NCBI GenBank assembly: GCA_937997635.1
Contig: CALLFA010000007.1
Span: 1-61,407, forward strand
Length of the DNA stretch: 61,407 bases
From: an uncultured Saprospiraceae bacterium
GTDB lineage: Bacteria > Bacteroidota > Bacteroidia > Chitinophagales > Saprospiraceae
Direction: 5' to 3'
Shown here: positions 36,524-45,537 of the stretch, piece by piece
Layout: every line of letters starts with the position of its first letter
How positions within the stretch are numbered: position 1 is the stretch's first letter
Notes under the pieces: generated by a model
Database searches by the model: none
What the model was told of the DNA's origin: nothing
The model's input: only the letters and a program-made list of their open reading frames with translations
Made by a program: the position numbers and the translations under genes

Positions 36524-37567
36524 ATGACATTACTTGCAAAAGACATTGCAATGCTGGTTTCTGGCAAACTTAAAGGAGATGGTTCACGGGAAATCCATTC
36601 TATTAAAGGACTGGAAACTGCGCAACCGGGAAACCTAAGTTTTCTTGTAAAACAAAAGCACCAGGAGCAATTTGAATCTTCTAAAGCTTCAGTTTTTGTT
36701 GTTGCAAATGATATAGACTACAAACAAAGTGATTTTCAAACCTTTATAGAAGTGGATAATGTCATGGCTGCCGTGCAACTTATTTCTGAACATTTCGCTG
36801 GTCAGGCTATACCAAAAGAAGCAACGATTTCAAGTTTGTCTCAACTCGCATCATCAGTGCGTTGTGGTGAGCATGTGAGAATCGACGCCTACACAATAGT
36901 GCAAGATCAAGTGTCAATTGGCACTGGCACCACCATTGGGTCTCAAGTGCATATTGGCGATCATGTCAGTATTGGTGATCATTGTATCATATATCCTGGA
37001 GTTAAAATTTATGCACATGCTGTTATTGGCGATCATGTCATCATTCACAGCAATGCGGTAATTGGCAGCGATGGGTTTGGCTTTCATTTTGATGGAAATC
37101 GATTCAAAAAAATCCACCACACTGGTAATGTTGTTATTGAGGATTTTGTGGAAATTGGCAGCAATACGGTTATTGACAGAGCAGCATTTGACACCACAAT
37201 CATCAGAGAGGGCACCAAATTGGATAACTTGATACAGGTTGCTCATAATGTAGACATAGGCAAGCACAATGTCATCGCTGCGCAGACAGGAATTTCAGGG
37301 AGTGTGGACATTGGTAATGGTTGTCAGATAGGTGGACAAGTCGGTATTGCTGGACATTTAACCATTGCGGATGGTACAGAAATTCAAGCGAAAAGTGGAG
37401 TCCCTTCTTCTATAACCGAACCCAATCAAAAGTGGTACGGCTATCCTGTTTTGAAGTTTCGAGATTATTTAAGGTCGTATGCTCTTTTTAAAAAATTGCC
37501 TAAGCTTATTAATGAGCTCAATTCCCTTAAAAAGGAAGTGAAAAATCTAAACCAGAAAAACGATTAA
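36524..37567 (+). CDS. lpxD: UDP-3-O-(3-hydroxymyristoyl)glucosamine N-acyltransferase
   Basis: The protein has 347 residues. The N-terminal uridine-binding domain has [21 protein letters not shown] left-handed beta helix of hexapeptide repeats follows ([20 protein letters not shown] and on). GFGFHFDG and VAHNVDIG carry the conserved histidines, and a helical C-terminus closes the protein. It adds the N-linked acyl chain in lipid A synthesis in the cytoplasm. It stands apart from other lpx genes here and is divergent from hemC. Confidence 0.96.
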   Translation: MTLLAKDIAMLVSGKLKGDGSREIHSIKGLETAQPGNLSFLVKQKHQEQFESSKASVFVVANDIDYKQSDFQTFIEVDNVMAAVQLISEHFAGQAIPKEATISSLSQLASSVRCGEHVRIDAYTIVQDQVSIGTGTTIGSQVHIGDHVSIGDHCIIYPGVKIYAHAVIGDHVIIHSNAVIGSDGFGFHFDGNRFKKIHHTGNVVIEDFVEIGSNTVIDRAAFDTTIIREGTKLDNLIQVAHNVDIGKHNVIAAQTGISGSVDIGNGCQIGGQVGIAGHLTIADGTEIQAKSGVPSSITEPNQKWYGYPVLKFRDYLRSYALFKKLPKLINELNSLKKEVKNLNQKND

Positions 37568-37607
37568 TCTGGTAGTGACACCTGTTGACGTGTGAGTGTA
37601 ACTTAGA

Positions 37608-38018
37608 TTATTTAGGTGGGCTTGCGTTTTTATTTGCAACAGAGACGAACAAATAAGCCACATATAATAATCCTATTCCTGTAAAAATACTTCCAGCGAT
37701 TACATGGTTGTTAATTATCAACATATACGACATAAACATAGAGCCAGCAATTATAAAAAATCCTAATAATAGTGCTAAGTATCGTATGTAATGAACAAAG
37801 CCTTGTTCTCTTTTATTTAGCATGACCATTTCGTCGTTCTGTTGATGTCTTTTATTTTGCTCAATTTCTGCTCTTTCCATGAGAAATGGAATCAAAGATT
37901 CATCAATTTCTTTTAGCTCTTTTAGCTCTTTTGCTGATGGTAGAAGATGATCGTTTACGCTTTCTACTGCTTCAAAGTTGCTTCCTTTTTTACTTACTTT
38001 TCTTTGCCTGTTTGCCAA
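37608..38018 (-). CDS. DUF2335-like membrane protein
   Basis: The protein has 136 residues from a TTG start at 38018. A helical segment (LIPFLMERAEIEQNKRHQQN) precedes two membrane helices (YLALLLGFFIIAGSMFMSYM and AGSIFTGIGLLYVAYLFVSV). This is the layout of DUF2335 proteins, which are found in accessory and prophage regions and have no known role. It overlaps the upstream small gene by 29 bp, which suggests coupled translation. AT-rich accessory content inserted between lpxD and atpZ is likely. Confidence 0.65.
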   Translation of the reverse strand: MANRQRKVSKKGSNFEAVESVNDHLLPSAKELKELKEIDESLIPFLMERAEIEQNKRHQQNDEMVMLNKREQGFVHYIRYLALLLGFFIIAGSMFMSYMLIINNHVIAGSIFTGIGLLYVAYLFVSVANKNASPPK

Positions 38019-38256
38019 TTCTTTTAGATTTTACATAAGAAGTCATTGCTGTGTTTAGGTCATTGTAAACTTTTGAAAAATCAGAGGAATACTTAGCCTT
38101 ATCAGTTGACATATTTCCAAAATCAATTTCTTTTGAATTAAAATCTTCTAAAAAACTTACGTAATAACTATTGCAAACTTGGTTGTTGCCAGACATCACG
38201 CTTGGAGTATTTGATAGTATTGATAAGATTTTAGTCACTAAAATTAATAGTTTCAT
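37990..38256 (-). CDS. Small hypothetical protein upstream of DUF2335 gene
   Basis: The protein has 88 residues from ATG at 38256. The first 20 residues are hydrophobic (KLLILVTKILSILSN), possibly a signal. The rest is polar and Lys-rich (YVKSKRIGKQAKKSK). I recognise no family. Its 3' end overlaps the DUF2335-like gene by 29 bp, which is the main support for it being real. Confidence 0.45.
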   Translation of the reverse strand: MKLLILVTKILSILSNTPSVMSGNNQVCNSYYVSFLEDFNSKEIDFGNMSTDKAKYSSDFSKVYNDLNTAMTSYVKSKRIGKQAKKSK

Positions 38257-38538
38257 TTTACTTTAAACGGCGCAAAAGTACAATTTGTTTCTATATCTCC
38301 TCGACACAGAGTTAATATTATATTAAAATACTAAAATCTTCGTCAAAAATCAAATTTATTAATGATTGTCAAATCTTACTAATGCACTAAATTTAACATA
38401 TTAAAATAACTCAAATACTTAACTTCATAAATGCTTGATAAATAACTATTTGTATTAATTACCAACATTTCAAACACGCAATAACACTAATTTAGTGTAA
38501 AATAGCATAGATGGATACATATTATCCATAACTTTAAT

Positions 38539-38727
38539 TTGTCTAAGGAAAACTACAGCGATTTAATTCATCGAATTGAAATACTTGAATCAAAAATTGA
38601 AGCATTGCAAACAGCCTTAGAAATTAAAGAGTCTATCAACAAACGACCATACAAGTGGAAGTCGAAAATCATTGATACACTCTCTATTCTAAACACAATG
38701 CTTACCAAAAAAGAATCAAAAAAATGA
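38539..38727 (+). CDS. Possible small coiled-coil protein
   Basis: This is an open frame of 62 codons from a TTG, with no in-frame ATG before it. The translation has a heptad-like pattern, YSDLIHRIEILESKIEALQT then ALEIKES, followed by a basic tail ending KKESKK. It lies alone in an AT-rich 520-bp space between the DUF2335 pair and atpZ. The gap before it (38257-38538) shows no gene. Coding status is uncertain. Confidence 0.3.
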   Translation: MSKENYSDLIHRIEILESKIEALQTALEIKESINKRPYKWKSKIIDTLSILNTMLTKKESKK

Positions 38728-38778
38728 AGCTATTTTTTTGTGCTTTTACACGTCAACAGTAGTTACTACCATTAATCC

Positions 38779-38985
38779 TTACTCTATCAGGTCGTAGTAC
38801 ATTTTAACAAAAAATGCCATTAAACCTACTATGGGCAAGAAAGCCGAAAAATACTGGTTAGAAAAGTTAAAATAGTTGTCAAGCCATTGACCAGCAAACA
38901 GTAAGATCATGAGCAATACAAACATTTGCATCGCCATACCTGTGTATTTCAAATAATTTTTTGATTCCGAAGAACGCTTTTTCAA
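38779..38985 (-). CDS. AtpZ/AtpI-family F0F1-ATPase-associated membrane protein
   Basis: The protein has 68 residues from a TTG start at 38985 and two membrane helices: MAMQMFVLLMILLFAGQWLD and SAFLPIVGLMAFFVKMYYDL. The motif GQWLDNYF with the short second helix is the AtpZ pattern. AtpZ-type proteins assist ATP synthase assembly or Mg/Ca uptake. The gene follows bactofilin by 6 bp, the order usually seen upstream of the atp operon in Bacteroidetes, though no atp genes follow on this strand here. Confidence 0.8.
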   Translation of the reverse strand: MKKRSSESKNYLKYTGMAMQMFVLLMILLFAGQWLDNYFNFSNQYFSAFLPIVGLMAFFVKMYYDLIE

Positions 38986-38991
38986 AAGCTG

Positions 38992-39456
38992 TTACGTCTT
39001 TGCGAAGGACAGAACTTTGTCGGATGCTGATTTTGATTTACCAGTAGGAGTGTTACCAGTAGAACAATGGACATTAAATCTCGCACCAGGGTGAACAGCT
39101 AGTTTGCCTGTCGTGACTTCGCCATCAATGACGGCAGATTCAGTAATATTAAGCAGATCGGTGGTTTTAAGTACCCCTTTAAAATGGCCTTCTACTAGAG
39201 CAGTCGTGCACTCTATATTGCCATCAACAAAGCCTTTTGGACCTATAATAACTTTACCTTTACAATGAAGCGTACCTATCAATTCTCCATCAATACGAAT
39301 ATCAGCATCAGAATTGATCGTGCCTTCCATTCGCGTACCAGCGCCCAAACTATTGATGTTTAACCCAGAAGAGGAATTACTCGTTGAAGTGCTAGATTTT
39401 TTTGGTACATCAACAGTGACTGGTGTTTGCGTTTTATCTTTTTTAGATCCAAACAT
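38992..39456 (-). CDS. Bactofilin (polymer-forming cytoskeletal protein)
   Basis: The protein has 154 residues. A Ser/Thr-rich N-terminal tail (KKSSTSTSNSSSGLNINSLG) precedes the bactofilin beta-helix core with regular short repeats: GTRMEGTINSDADIRIDGEL, IGTLHCKGKVIIGPKGFVDG and VEGHFKGVLKTTDLLNITES. Bactofilins polymerise without nucleotide and help place cell-wall enzymes or shape the cell. It is transcribed with the atpZ-like gene 6 bp downstream. Confidence 0.93.
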   Translation of the reverse strand: MFGSKKDKTQTPVTVDVPKKSSTSTSNSSSGLNINSLGAGTRMEGTINSDADIRIDGELIGTLHCKGKVIIGPKGFVDGNIECTTALVEGHFKGVLKTTDLLNITESAVIDGEVTTGKLAVHPGARFNVHCSTGNTPTGKSKSASDKVLSFAKT

Positions 39457-39565
39457 GATTTACGTTTTCTTTATTTATGAACGGATAAGATACAATAGCA
39501 TCGTAGGAAATCAAAATAACTGTTTAACTATAAGTAAAAATGTCACTATTGACAGAACGGATTGG

Positions 39566-40618
39566 TCAGAATTTAGGACAAAAGACGCCTCGTCTCTTCT
39601 TTCCAGGGATGTAATAATTAGCGGATAATTCGAAAGAGCCATTTGCAGGTGCTGCACTCCTAAAATCCGAAACGGTTGCATCATAACTCAGACCTATGCC
39701 AAAGGAACCATTATCTACCCGAACAGACACAATAAAGGCGTCAGCATGTATGGATGAATCAATGCTGTTTCCAGTCCTAAACCAAGCGCCGAGCTGGACG
39801 TATTGACGACCAGCGTTTGTGTCATTTAATCTATATCTGAGATTTGCTCCAAGATTGTATTCGCGATGAGGACCTTGTATCAGTACTATAGCATTAGGTA
39901 ATACACTGACTCTTGGATTAAACGGGATTTCTGCTCCTGCATTTATTGTCGTACGAACAAATAAATTAGACACCGCACCTAAGAAAGAGATGTTAGGTCT
40001 GTTGATATGACTAAACGCGACACCGCCAAAGTAACTTAACGCTTTATCGGATGAATTAAAGTATAGGACACCGACAGATACATCTGGGTAGTTTATCGGA
40101 TCGATTTGATTATTGTCAATTCTGTCGATTTCGCCACTAGGTGCTCCTGCATTAAACCCTCCAATACCATCGTGCTGCTGCGGCCACCTTAAGTTGTCTG
40201 TGGACACTCTTCTTTGCGTAAATCCGACATCTCCTCCAACGACGAGATAGCTGGAGCGCTTGCTATTACCGTTTAAGTACTTTTGATATGAAGCAGAAAG
40301 TTTTGCTTGTACTGTAGCCAAATTAGATTCTCCTGCCACATCTCCCCATAGCGTACCTCCAATCCCAAAATAATCTAACTCTCCGACAGGTCTTCTGGTA
40401 TCGTAAGAAAAAGAAGACGTATTGTATGCATTTGCTGCTCCCAAAGCAGGGGACCACTGACTCCTGTAATTAAAAATATATCGTTGTGAATGTTCTGAGA
40501 CTCCTGTCAAGGCAGGATTGAGGTTCAGCGGTGACAGGTAAAACTGAGAAAAATGGATATCCTGGCTGTTACCAAGTTGGTATAAGAAAACAAAAAGAAA
40601 TATCAGACTATAGCGCAT
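39566..40618 (-). CDS. PorP/SprF-family type IX secretion outer-membrane protein, copy 2
   Basis: From the ATG at 40618 (MRYSLIFLFVFLYQLGNSQD) the protein has 350 residues. The upstream open codons are rejected because this methionine heads the signal peptide. HFSQFYLSPLNLNPALTGV is the family signature. The barrel continues with YFGIGGTLWGDVAGESNL, RWPQQHDGIGGFNAG and a C-terminal SFELSANYYIPGKKRRGVFC. PorP/SprF proteins act with PorK/PorN or with surface proteins in type IX secretion or gliding. It follows a close paralogue by 55 bp. Confidence 0.93.
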   Translation of the reverse strand: MRYSLIFLFVFLYQLGNSQDIHFSQFYLSPLNLNPALTGVSEHSQRYIFNYRSQWSPALGAANAYNTSSFSYDTRRPVGELDYFGIGGTLWGDVAGESNLATVQAKLSASYQKYLNGNSKRSSYLVVGGDVGFTQRRVSTDNLRWPQQHDGIGGFNAGAPSGEIDRIDNNQIDPINYPDVSVGVLYFNSSDKALSYFGGVAFSHINRPNISFLGAVSNLFVRTTINAGAEIPFNPRVSVLPNAIVLIQGPHREYNLGANLRYRLNDTNAGRQYVQLGAWFRTGNSIDSSIHADAFIVSVRVDNGSFGIGLSYDATVSDFRSAAPANGSFELSANYYIPGKKRRGVFCPKF

Positions 40619-40673
40619 ACACTTTAATGTATAAACAATTGGTTGCTTTTTCGCTGTTTTGGTGTTTAATCTT

Positions 40674-41750
40674 CTAAGAATGTACTTTAGGATACCAATA
40701 TTTACGGCGATCATCTCTACTTATCAAGTAAGTAACAGAGAACTCAAAAGAACCGTTTGCAGTACCCGCTTGTCTGAAGGCCGATGTTGTGAAATCATAA
40801 CTAAAGCCCAAGCCATATCTGGCAGTATCAAATTTAGTAGAAAATATTAGTGCATCAGAGTGAAGCCCTCCTCCGTCTTGTGTACCGATTCTGGTCCAGA
40901 CACCAACTTGGAATGCTTCTCCATTGTCATTACCTAAATCAAATCGGAAGCTTGTTCCAGCATTGTATTGTCGATGTGGGCCTTGTAGTAAGACCACAAG
41001 TCCAGGAAGTAAGCCTATGGTTTCTGTCAAACCAAATTCTCCGCCTGCGTGAAAGGTGAATCTTCTGTATAAATTTCTGGCATCAGATTCTGAAGGATTT
41101 GCTGGTGTGTCATTGAAAAAGGACACATTGGGTTCGTTTACGTGAGCGGCTGCAATTCCTGCATAAAAGCTGTTGCGTTGATCTAGGATACTAAACCACA
41201 TAAGACCAACACTTAAGTCTGGGTAGATGAAGTTATTTTCATTGATTATTTCTGCAGCACCTGCGTTTACATCAAATACACCATTTGTGTGCTGTGATGG
41301 CCACCTTAAATCACCAACTCTCACTCGTCTTTGTACGATACCAACATCTGTTCCGACTGTCAAATAATGTGCAGAATTAAATCCTCCATTCAAGTAATAG
41401 CTAAATGAAGCAGAAATTCTACCTGATGTGGACCCAAATCTGGAAGCACCTGCGACATCTCCCCACAAACTTCCACCTATACCAAAGTAGTCATAAGTGC
41501 CTACCTGAATTTTTTGATCATATGAAGCTGAGTATGTATTGTATGCATTTGCGCCTAGAGCAGATGCCCATTGATTCCTATAATTAGCAACAAAACGTTG
41601 ATTGGCCCGCATAACACCAGTTAGTGCAGGGTTCAAGTTAAGCGGTGATTGATAAAACTGTGAGAAATGTATATCCTGTGCAAATACAGAAACAGTCATC
41701 AACAATATGAAAGAAACAAGATAATGTCGTCGTAAAAGATTCTCGGTCAT
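40674..41750 (-). CDS. PorP/SprF-family type IX secretion outer-membrane protein, copy 1
   Basis: From the ATG at 41750 the protein has 358 residues, with signal RRHYLVSFILLMTVSVFAQ. HFSQFYQSPLNLNPALTGV repeats the signature of the downstream copy almost exactly. YFGIGGSLWGDVAGASRFGS, DLRWPSQHTNGVF and GSFEFSVTYLISRDDRRKYW also align. The pair looks like a tandem duplication that has since diverged. No partner gene encoding a large SprB-like adhesin is in the window. Confidence 0.93.
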   Translation of the reverse strand: MTENLLRRHYLVSFILLMTVSVFAQDIHFSQFYQSPLNLNPALTGVMRANQRFVANYRNQWASALGANAYNTYSASYDQKIQVGTYDYFGIGGSLWGDVAGASRFGSTSGRISASFSYYLNGGFNSAHYLTVGTDVGIVQRRVRVGDLRWPSQHTNGVFDVNAGAAEIINENNFIYPDLSVGLMWFSILDQRNSFYAGIAAAHVNEPNVSFFNDTPANPSESDARNLYRRFTFHAGGEFGLTETIGLLPGLVVLLQGPHRQYNAGTSFRFDLGNDNGEAFQVGVWTRIGTQDGGGLHSDALIFSTKFDTARYGLGFSYDFTTSAFRQAGTANGSFEFSVTYLISRDDRRKYWYPKVHS

Positions 41751-41866
41751 CGGCACAAATGTAATAACTAAACTTAAGTTTTCAATCTGAAGCAGTATAC
41801 TATTAAAGACAAAAACGGTTAAATTATTATAAAAGTGGTAAGATTTATGATTTATTCTTCTTTGCG

Positions 41867-42955
41867 TCATTCATTACGCCATGAAGCACCATATTCCTCC
41901 ACAAGGATATTATCATAATGATCAGCAGCTTCAAAGAGGTGTTCGAACAGTCTTTGAGCGGATGTTACATTCAAATATTGGTCATAAATCAATAGAGAAA
42001 GGATGATGTCTTGTCCTTTCACTGAGAGTGTTAAGCCTTCTAATGAATGGTTTTCTTTGAGCAGATACTTATAAATCGGTTTTATATTTTTCGATGGCAG
42101 TAGACCCAAATAAGCATCACCAATTATGAGTCCTGATTTTATGTGGTAAGACACATTGATATTGGCACTCCCCTTTTTTATGTTCCATTGATTGGGGCCT
42201 CTTCTGGACAGATCAATATCATAGCCAGATTGAATCAACATATCCTCAATGGTTTTATTGACACCGACAGGCTCATAGGGTTCGATATCTTTGATCAGTT
42301 GCACTTTGGCACCACAGTGTTCACAATAGCCATTTTCAACATTGTCTTCAAAAATAATGTTGAGGCAAGAGTTACACCTTACAGCTTCAGCTTTGTCCTT
42401 TGACAGAAAAATATCCAATGTATCTATCAGATAATGAATAGGCAATGAAAAACCAATATTATTCCCATCTTTTATGATAAAGGTATTGACGCCAATCACT
42501 TGGCCTGATTCACTTAACAACGGTCCACCGCTGTTTCCTGGATTGAGCGCCGCGTCATGCTGGATATAATTTATGCCATCTTCCTCATGCCTCAAATTAG
42601 AGACGATGCCTTCTGTTACCGTGTATTTTAATCCGAATGGATGTCCCACAGCAATGACCTTATCCCCTTCTGATAAGGCGATGTCTTTTGAAAACTGTAT
42701 GTTATGCTGAATGGCAGGTGACTCCTCAATTGAAAGAAACGCCAAGTCATGTTTTGGATCTGTATAAATCACATCGGCCAGTGCCTTTTCGAAGGTGGAG
42801 CCTCGAACGACAACTCTTTTGTTGTCTCTAATGACGTGTTCATTTGTGATGATGATGCCTTCATCTTTTAAGATAAATCCCGTACCTGTACTGTAAGGTG
42901 TCGCGATCTGGATGACCAAGTCTCGATATATGTCTATGATTTCAGCCTTATTCAA
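41867..42955 (-). CDS. Cytoplasmic trypsin-like serine protease with zinc ribbon and YbjN-like C-terminus
   Basis: The protein has 362 residues from a TTG start that overlaps the previous stop (TTGA). It has no signal peptide. A trypsin-like domain occupies residues 1-190 with the whole triad: IITNEHVIRD (His), DPKHDLAFLSI (Asp) and LNPGNSGGPLLS (Ser). A zinc ribbon follows (RCNSCLNII then GYCEHCGAKV). The last 120 residues (YDIDLSRRGPNQWNIKKGSA, IYKYLLKENHSLEGLTLSVK) look like a YbjN/CesT-type chaperone fold. It would cut or bind proteins inside the cell, with the chaperone-like partner encoded just upstream. Protease is firm; the C-terminal fold is inferred. Confidence 0.85.
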   Translation of the reverse strand: MNKAEIIDIYRDLVIQIATPYSTGTGFILKDEGIIITNEHVIRDNKRVVVRGSTFEKALADVIYTDPKHDLAFLSIEESPAIQHNIQFSKDIALSEGDKVIAVGHPFGLKYTVTEGIVSNLRHEEDGINYIQHDAALNPGNSGGPLLSESGQVIGVNTFIIKDGNNIGFSLPIHYLIDTLDIFLSKDKAEAVRCNSCLNIIFEDNVENGYCEHCGAKVQLIKDIEPYEPVGVNKTIEDMLIQSGYDIDLSRRGPNQWNIKKGSANINVSYHIKSGLIIGDAYLGLLPSKNIKPIYKYLLKENHSLEGLTLSVKGQDIILSLLIYDQYLNVTSAQRLFEHLFEAADHYDNILVEEYGASWRNE

Positions 42956-44283
42956 ATTTGCTTTTTCTTTATCTTCTTTACATCAAGATCTCTTGTCATC
43001 AACATAAAACTTTTACCAAAATGAGCTGGAGTAGAGAACACAAGTTTTTTCACATCTGGTTTGAAGTTCGGAAACTCTTCCTTTACACCATTCTCAATTG
43101 TAAAAATAGCAGATTTGATTTTGGATTTATTCAGTTGAAGCTTTTGCCAGTATTCTATAGGATAACCAAGCTTGATGAAGTAATCGTTTTCAAAAATCTG
43201 ATAGTATAGAATGAATAATTTCTTAACCGGAAGAGGTATCGCATAATTGAAGAGACAATAGCCAACAATATAAGATGGAATAGCTTGAGCAACAGTCGCG
43301 TAGTTGTTTTGAATGTACCAATCGATGTTGCTTATTTCATCGTCAATAAGTTCTTTTACTCGTTCGTGAGAAGTCGGTGCGGTGATCCCAAAGGTTGACT
43401 TGACACCATATAATTCTGCATTAAATTGTTCTTCTGTACGCTCCTGAATTTTCCTTAATTTCTTAAGCATATCGTGATTGCGCCTATCAGCAGATTTTCC
43501 ATCTTTTAGAAAGTACGCTTTGTGGATTTTTTCAAAACCTTCCATCGTAGCTCCTTCAGGATGTATGAGGAAGTCCAGTTTATAAATCACTGATAATATC
43601 AAATATGAGATGCCTCCTGGATATTTAAGTGGATCTAACTTCCCTTCTGTGAGGTTTTTTGTGAGAATGGACAGTTCTTTCTGTAAATAGTCGTATTTCA
43701 CCTTTTTCTGATCAGCCGACACATTGCGAATATGTCCTGTATTGACAGGTGTCAGTGAATCAAATTCCTCCAATAAAATATCGTCTTGTTTATCGGCATT
43801 GACAGACAGTTCTTTTAAGGCATAATATAATTTATAAGGAGAGCCATCCAACATATAGGAAGTGAATGTGAGCGTAATGTTATCCTCCTCATCTAGCGAA
43901 TATTTAGAATATTTAAGGTTAAAGTTTTGTTCGATCAACTTTCTCATAAAACCAATATTCATATCGGATGTCTTCGCAATTCTAGCAGTCGCTTTGACCT
44001 TTTCCTTATTGGCCGTACCAACAATTTTCTTTGAGCCTTGGTACAATTCAAAATCAATGACATCTTGATTGCGGGTATAGCTGAGGTTATCTTTATCGTT
44101 TTGCAGGTACTCTAAGAAGTTTTCAAAAGCATTTAAATACTCTTTACTTTCAAAAAGCATGATTGCTTTGTCCCAAAATTCATACTTTTCTTCTTCTTTG
44201 TATGAATCGCTGTATCTACCCAACTCCATTTCTGGAATGTTGACATCCTCTTGGCGTCCAAATAGTTTTTTAAGGTAGTTCAT
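42952..44283 (-). CDS. Unknown protein with YbjN/Tir-chaperone-like N-terminal region
   Basis: From the ATG at 44283 (MNYLKKLFGRQEDVNIPEME) the protein has 443 residues. A TPR-like helix pair near the start (AMLFESKEYLNAFENFLEYL) is followed by a region resembling YbjN/CesT chaperones: KATARIAKTSDMNIGFMRKL then YSLDEEDNITLTFTSYMLDG and ADKQDDILLEEFDSL. The C-terminal half is helical and unrecognised. Its stop overlaps the protease start by 4 bp, so the two are surely made together. An intracellular protein-quality or substrate-delivery role is plausible but only inferred. Confidence 0.65.
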   Translation of the reverse strand: MNYLKKLFGRQEDVNIPEMELGRYSDSYKEEEKYEFWDKAIMLFESKEYLNAFENFLEYLQNDKDNLSYTRNQDVIDFELYQGSKKIVGTANKEKVKATARIAKTSDMNIGFMRKLIEQNFNLKYSKYSLDEEDNITLTFTSYMLDGSPYKLYYALKELSVNADKQDDILLEEFDSLTPVNTGHIRNVSADQKKVKYDYLQKELSILTKNLTEGKLDPLKYPGGISYLILSVIYKLDFLIHPEGATMEGFEKIHKAYFLKDGKSADRRNHDMLKKLRKIQERTEEQFNAELYGVKSTFGITAPTSHERVKELIDDEISNIDWYIQNNYATVAQAIPSYIVGYCLFNYAIPLPVKKLFILYYQIFENDYFIKLGYPIEYWQKLQLNKSKIKSAIFTIENGVKEEFPNFKPDVKKLVFSTPAHFGKSFMLMTRDLDVKKIKKKQI

Positions 44284-44365
44284 GTATTGTACGAAAATAG
44301 ATAATTTTATAGGACTTAATATGTAATCTTGCACTTCAAAAGCATTAAAAATTGTACTACGATTA

Positions 44366-45349
44366 ATGAAATGGAGAACTGAAATAGGTAAGATCGGTTT
44401 GCCTTTGCACATTGATCATTCATCAACATGTTTACTTCTAGGCTCATGTTTTGCAGAACACATTGGTGAAAAACTAGTTCGAAGCAAATTTTTATGCACC
44501 ATTAATCCAACAGGAATTACGTATAACCCTGTATCCTTACTCAACCATTTGACCCTTGCCTCCACTCAACATGATATTCTAGAAGAAGAATTAAAGCTTC
44601 GGGATTCAAGTTATGTGCATCTACATTTTCACAGTCAGTTTACAGAAAACGATAAATCAGCATGCGCAAGGGGTATAAATGGCGCATTGAAATCGCTTCG
44701 GGGCCAACTTAAAGACGCGAGCATTATGTTCATTTCTTTAGGAAGTTGCATTGTTTTCAAAGAAAAAGAAACAGAAACGATAGTCGCCAATTGCCATAAA
44801 CTATCCCCTTCCCTATTTGAGAAGTATATGCTTTCGCAGAATGAAACTGAGGAGTCAATAAATAACATTGTCGAAATCATTCAAACCATCAATCCACACA
44901 CAGATATAGTCTTTACGATCAGTCCAGTGAGACACAGCAGACATGGTCTGATTGAGGACAACAGAAGTAAAGCGCAACTCATATCTGCTGTCCACAATAC
45001 GATTGGAGCATTTACTAAATGTCATTATTTCCCTTCATACGAAATCATGAAAGATGATCTTAGAGATTACCGCTTTTATAAAGAAGATATGGTTCACCCT
45101 TCTCAACAAGCAATCGACTACATGTGGAATAGCTTACTCTCTTCATGTATGTCATCGGAAACTCAATCTAAAATTAGAGAGATTGAAAAGTTAATGATGC
45201 AAGTCAATCACCGGTTTCTCACGCAAGACAACATGACAAAGATCAATGCACTTGAAAAATTGCAATTCACATTGAGTCAGCATGAATTTAAAGACAGGTT
45301 TTTGAATGAGAGGGAAGAAATTTCTCGGAAGATTGCATGTCTTACATGA
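44366..45349 (+). CDS. GSCFA-domain protein (SGNH hydrolase-like)
   Basis: The protein has 327 residues. The GSCFA motif is literal: LLLGSCFAEHIGEKLVRSKF, with the Ser as the likely nucleophile, followed by INPTGITYNPVSLLNHL. Later blocks are MFISLGSCIVFKEKE, VFTISPVRHSRHGLIEDNRS and DYRFYKEDMVHPSQQAIDYM, where the Asp and His complete an SGNH-type site. The family may act on polysaccharides or lipids. It is divergent from the chaperone-like gene with 82 bp between starts. Confidence 0.9.
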   Translation: MKWRTEIGKIGLPLHIDHSSTCLLLGSCFAEHIGEKLVRSKFLCTINPTGITYNPVSLLNHLTLASTQHDILEEELKLRDSSYVHLHFHSQFTENDKSACARGINGALKSLRGQLKDASIMFISLGSCIVFKEKETETIVANCHKLSPSLFEKYMLSQNETEESINNIVEIIQTINPHTDIVFTISPVRHSRHGLIEDNRSKAQLISAVHNTIGAFTKCHYFPSYEIMKDDLRDYRFYKEDMVHPSQQAIDYMWNSLLSSCMSSETQSKIREIEKLMMQVNHRFLTQDNMTKINALEKLQFTLSQHEFKDRFLNEREEISRKIACLT

Positions 45350-45494
45350 AAAGCGTTTATGACTTCATGGAAAATTCAATACCCTATCGTCTTCGAGAAT
45401 TCCATTCTTTTTGATAATTTCATTCCATCATAATTCGAATAAATTCTATATTCCATTTTATTTTGATTTTCTAATGACAGGTCTCTTCTCTTAA

Positions 45495-45520
45495 TTGAAT
45501 TGTCATTTGAGTCAATTCAA
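45495..45520. promoter_or_regulatory. Inverted repeat upstream of the cyclopropane synthase gene
   Basis: TTGAATTG (45495-45502) and CAATTCAA (45513-45520) form an 8-bp perfect inverted repeat with a 10-bp spacer. It is centred about 30 bp upstream of the cfa ATG. It could be a repressor site or an mRNA hairpin in the leader. Confidence 0.35.
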
Positions 45521-45537
45521 TCCATCAAAACAGACAC

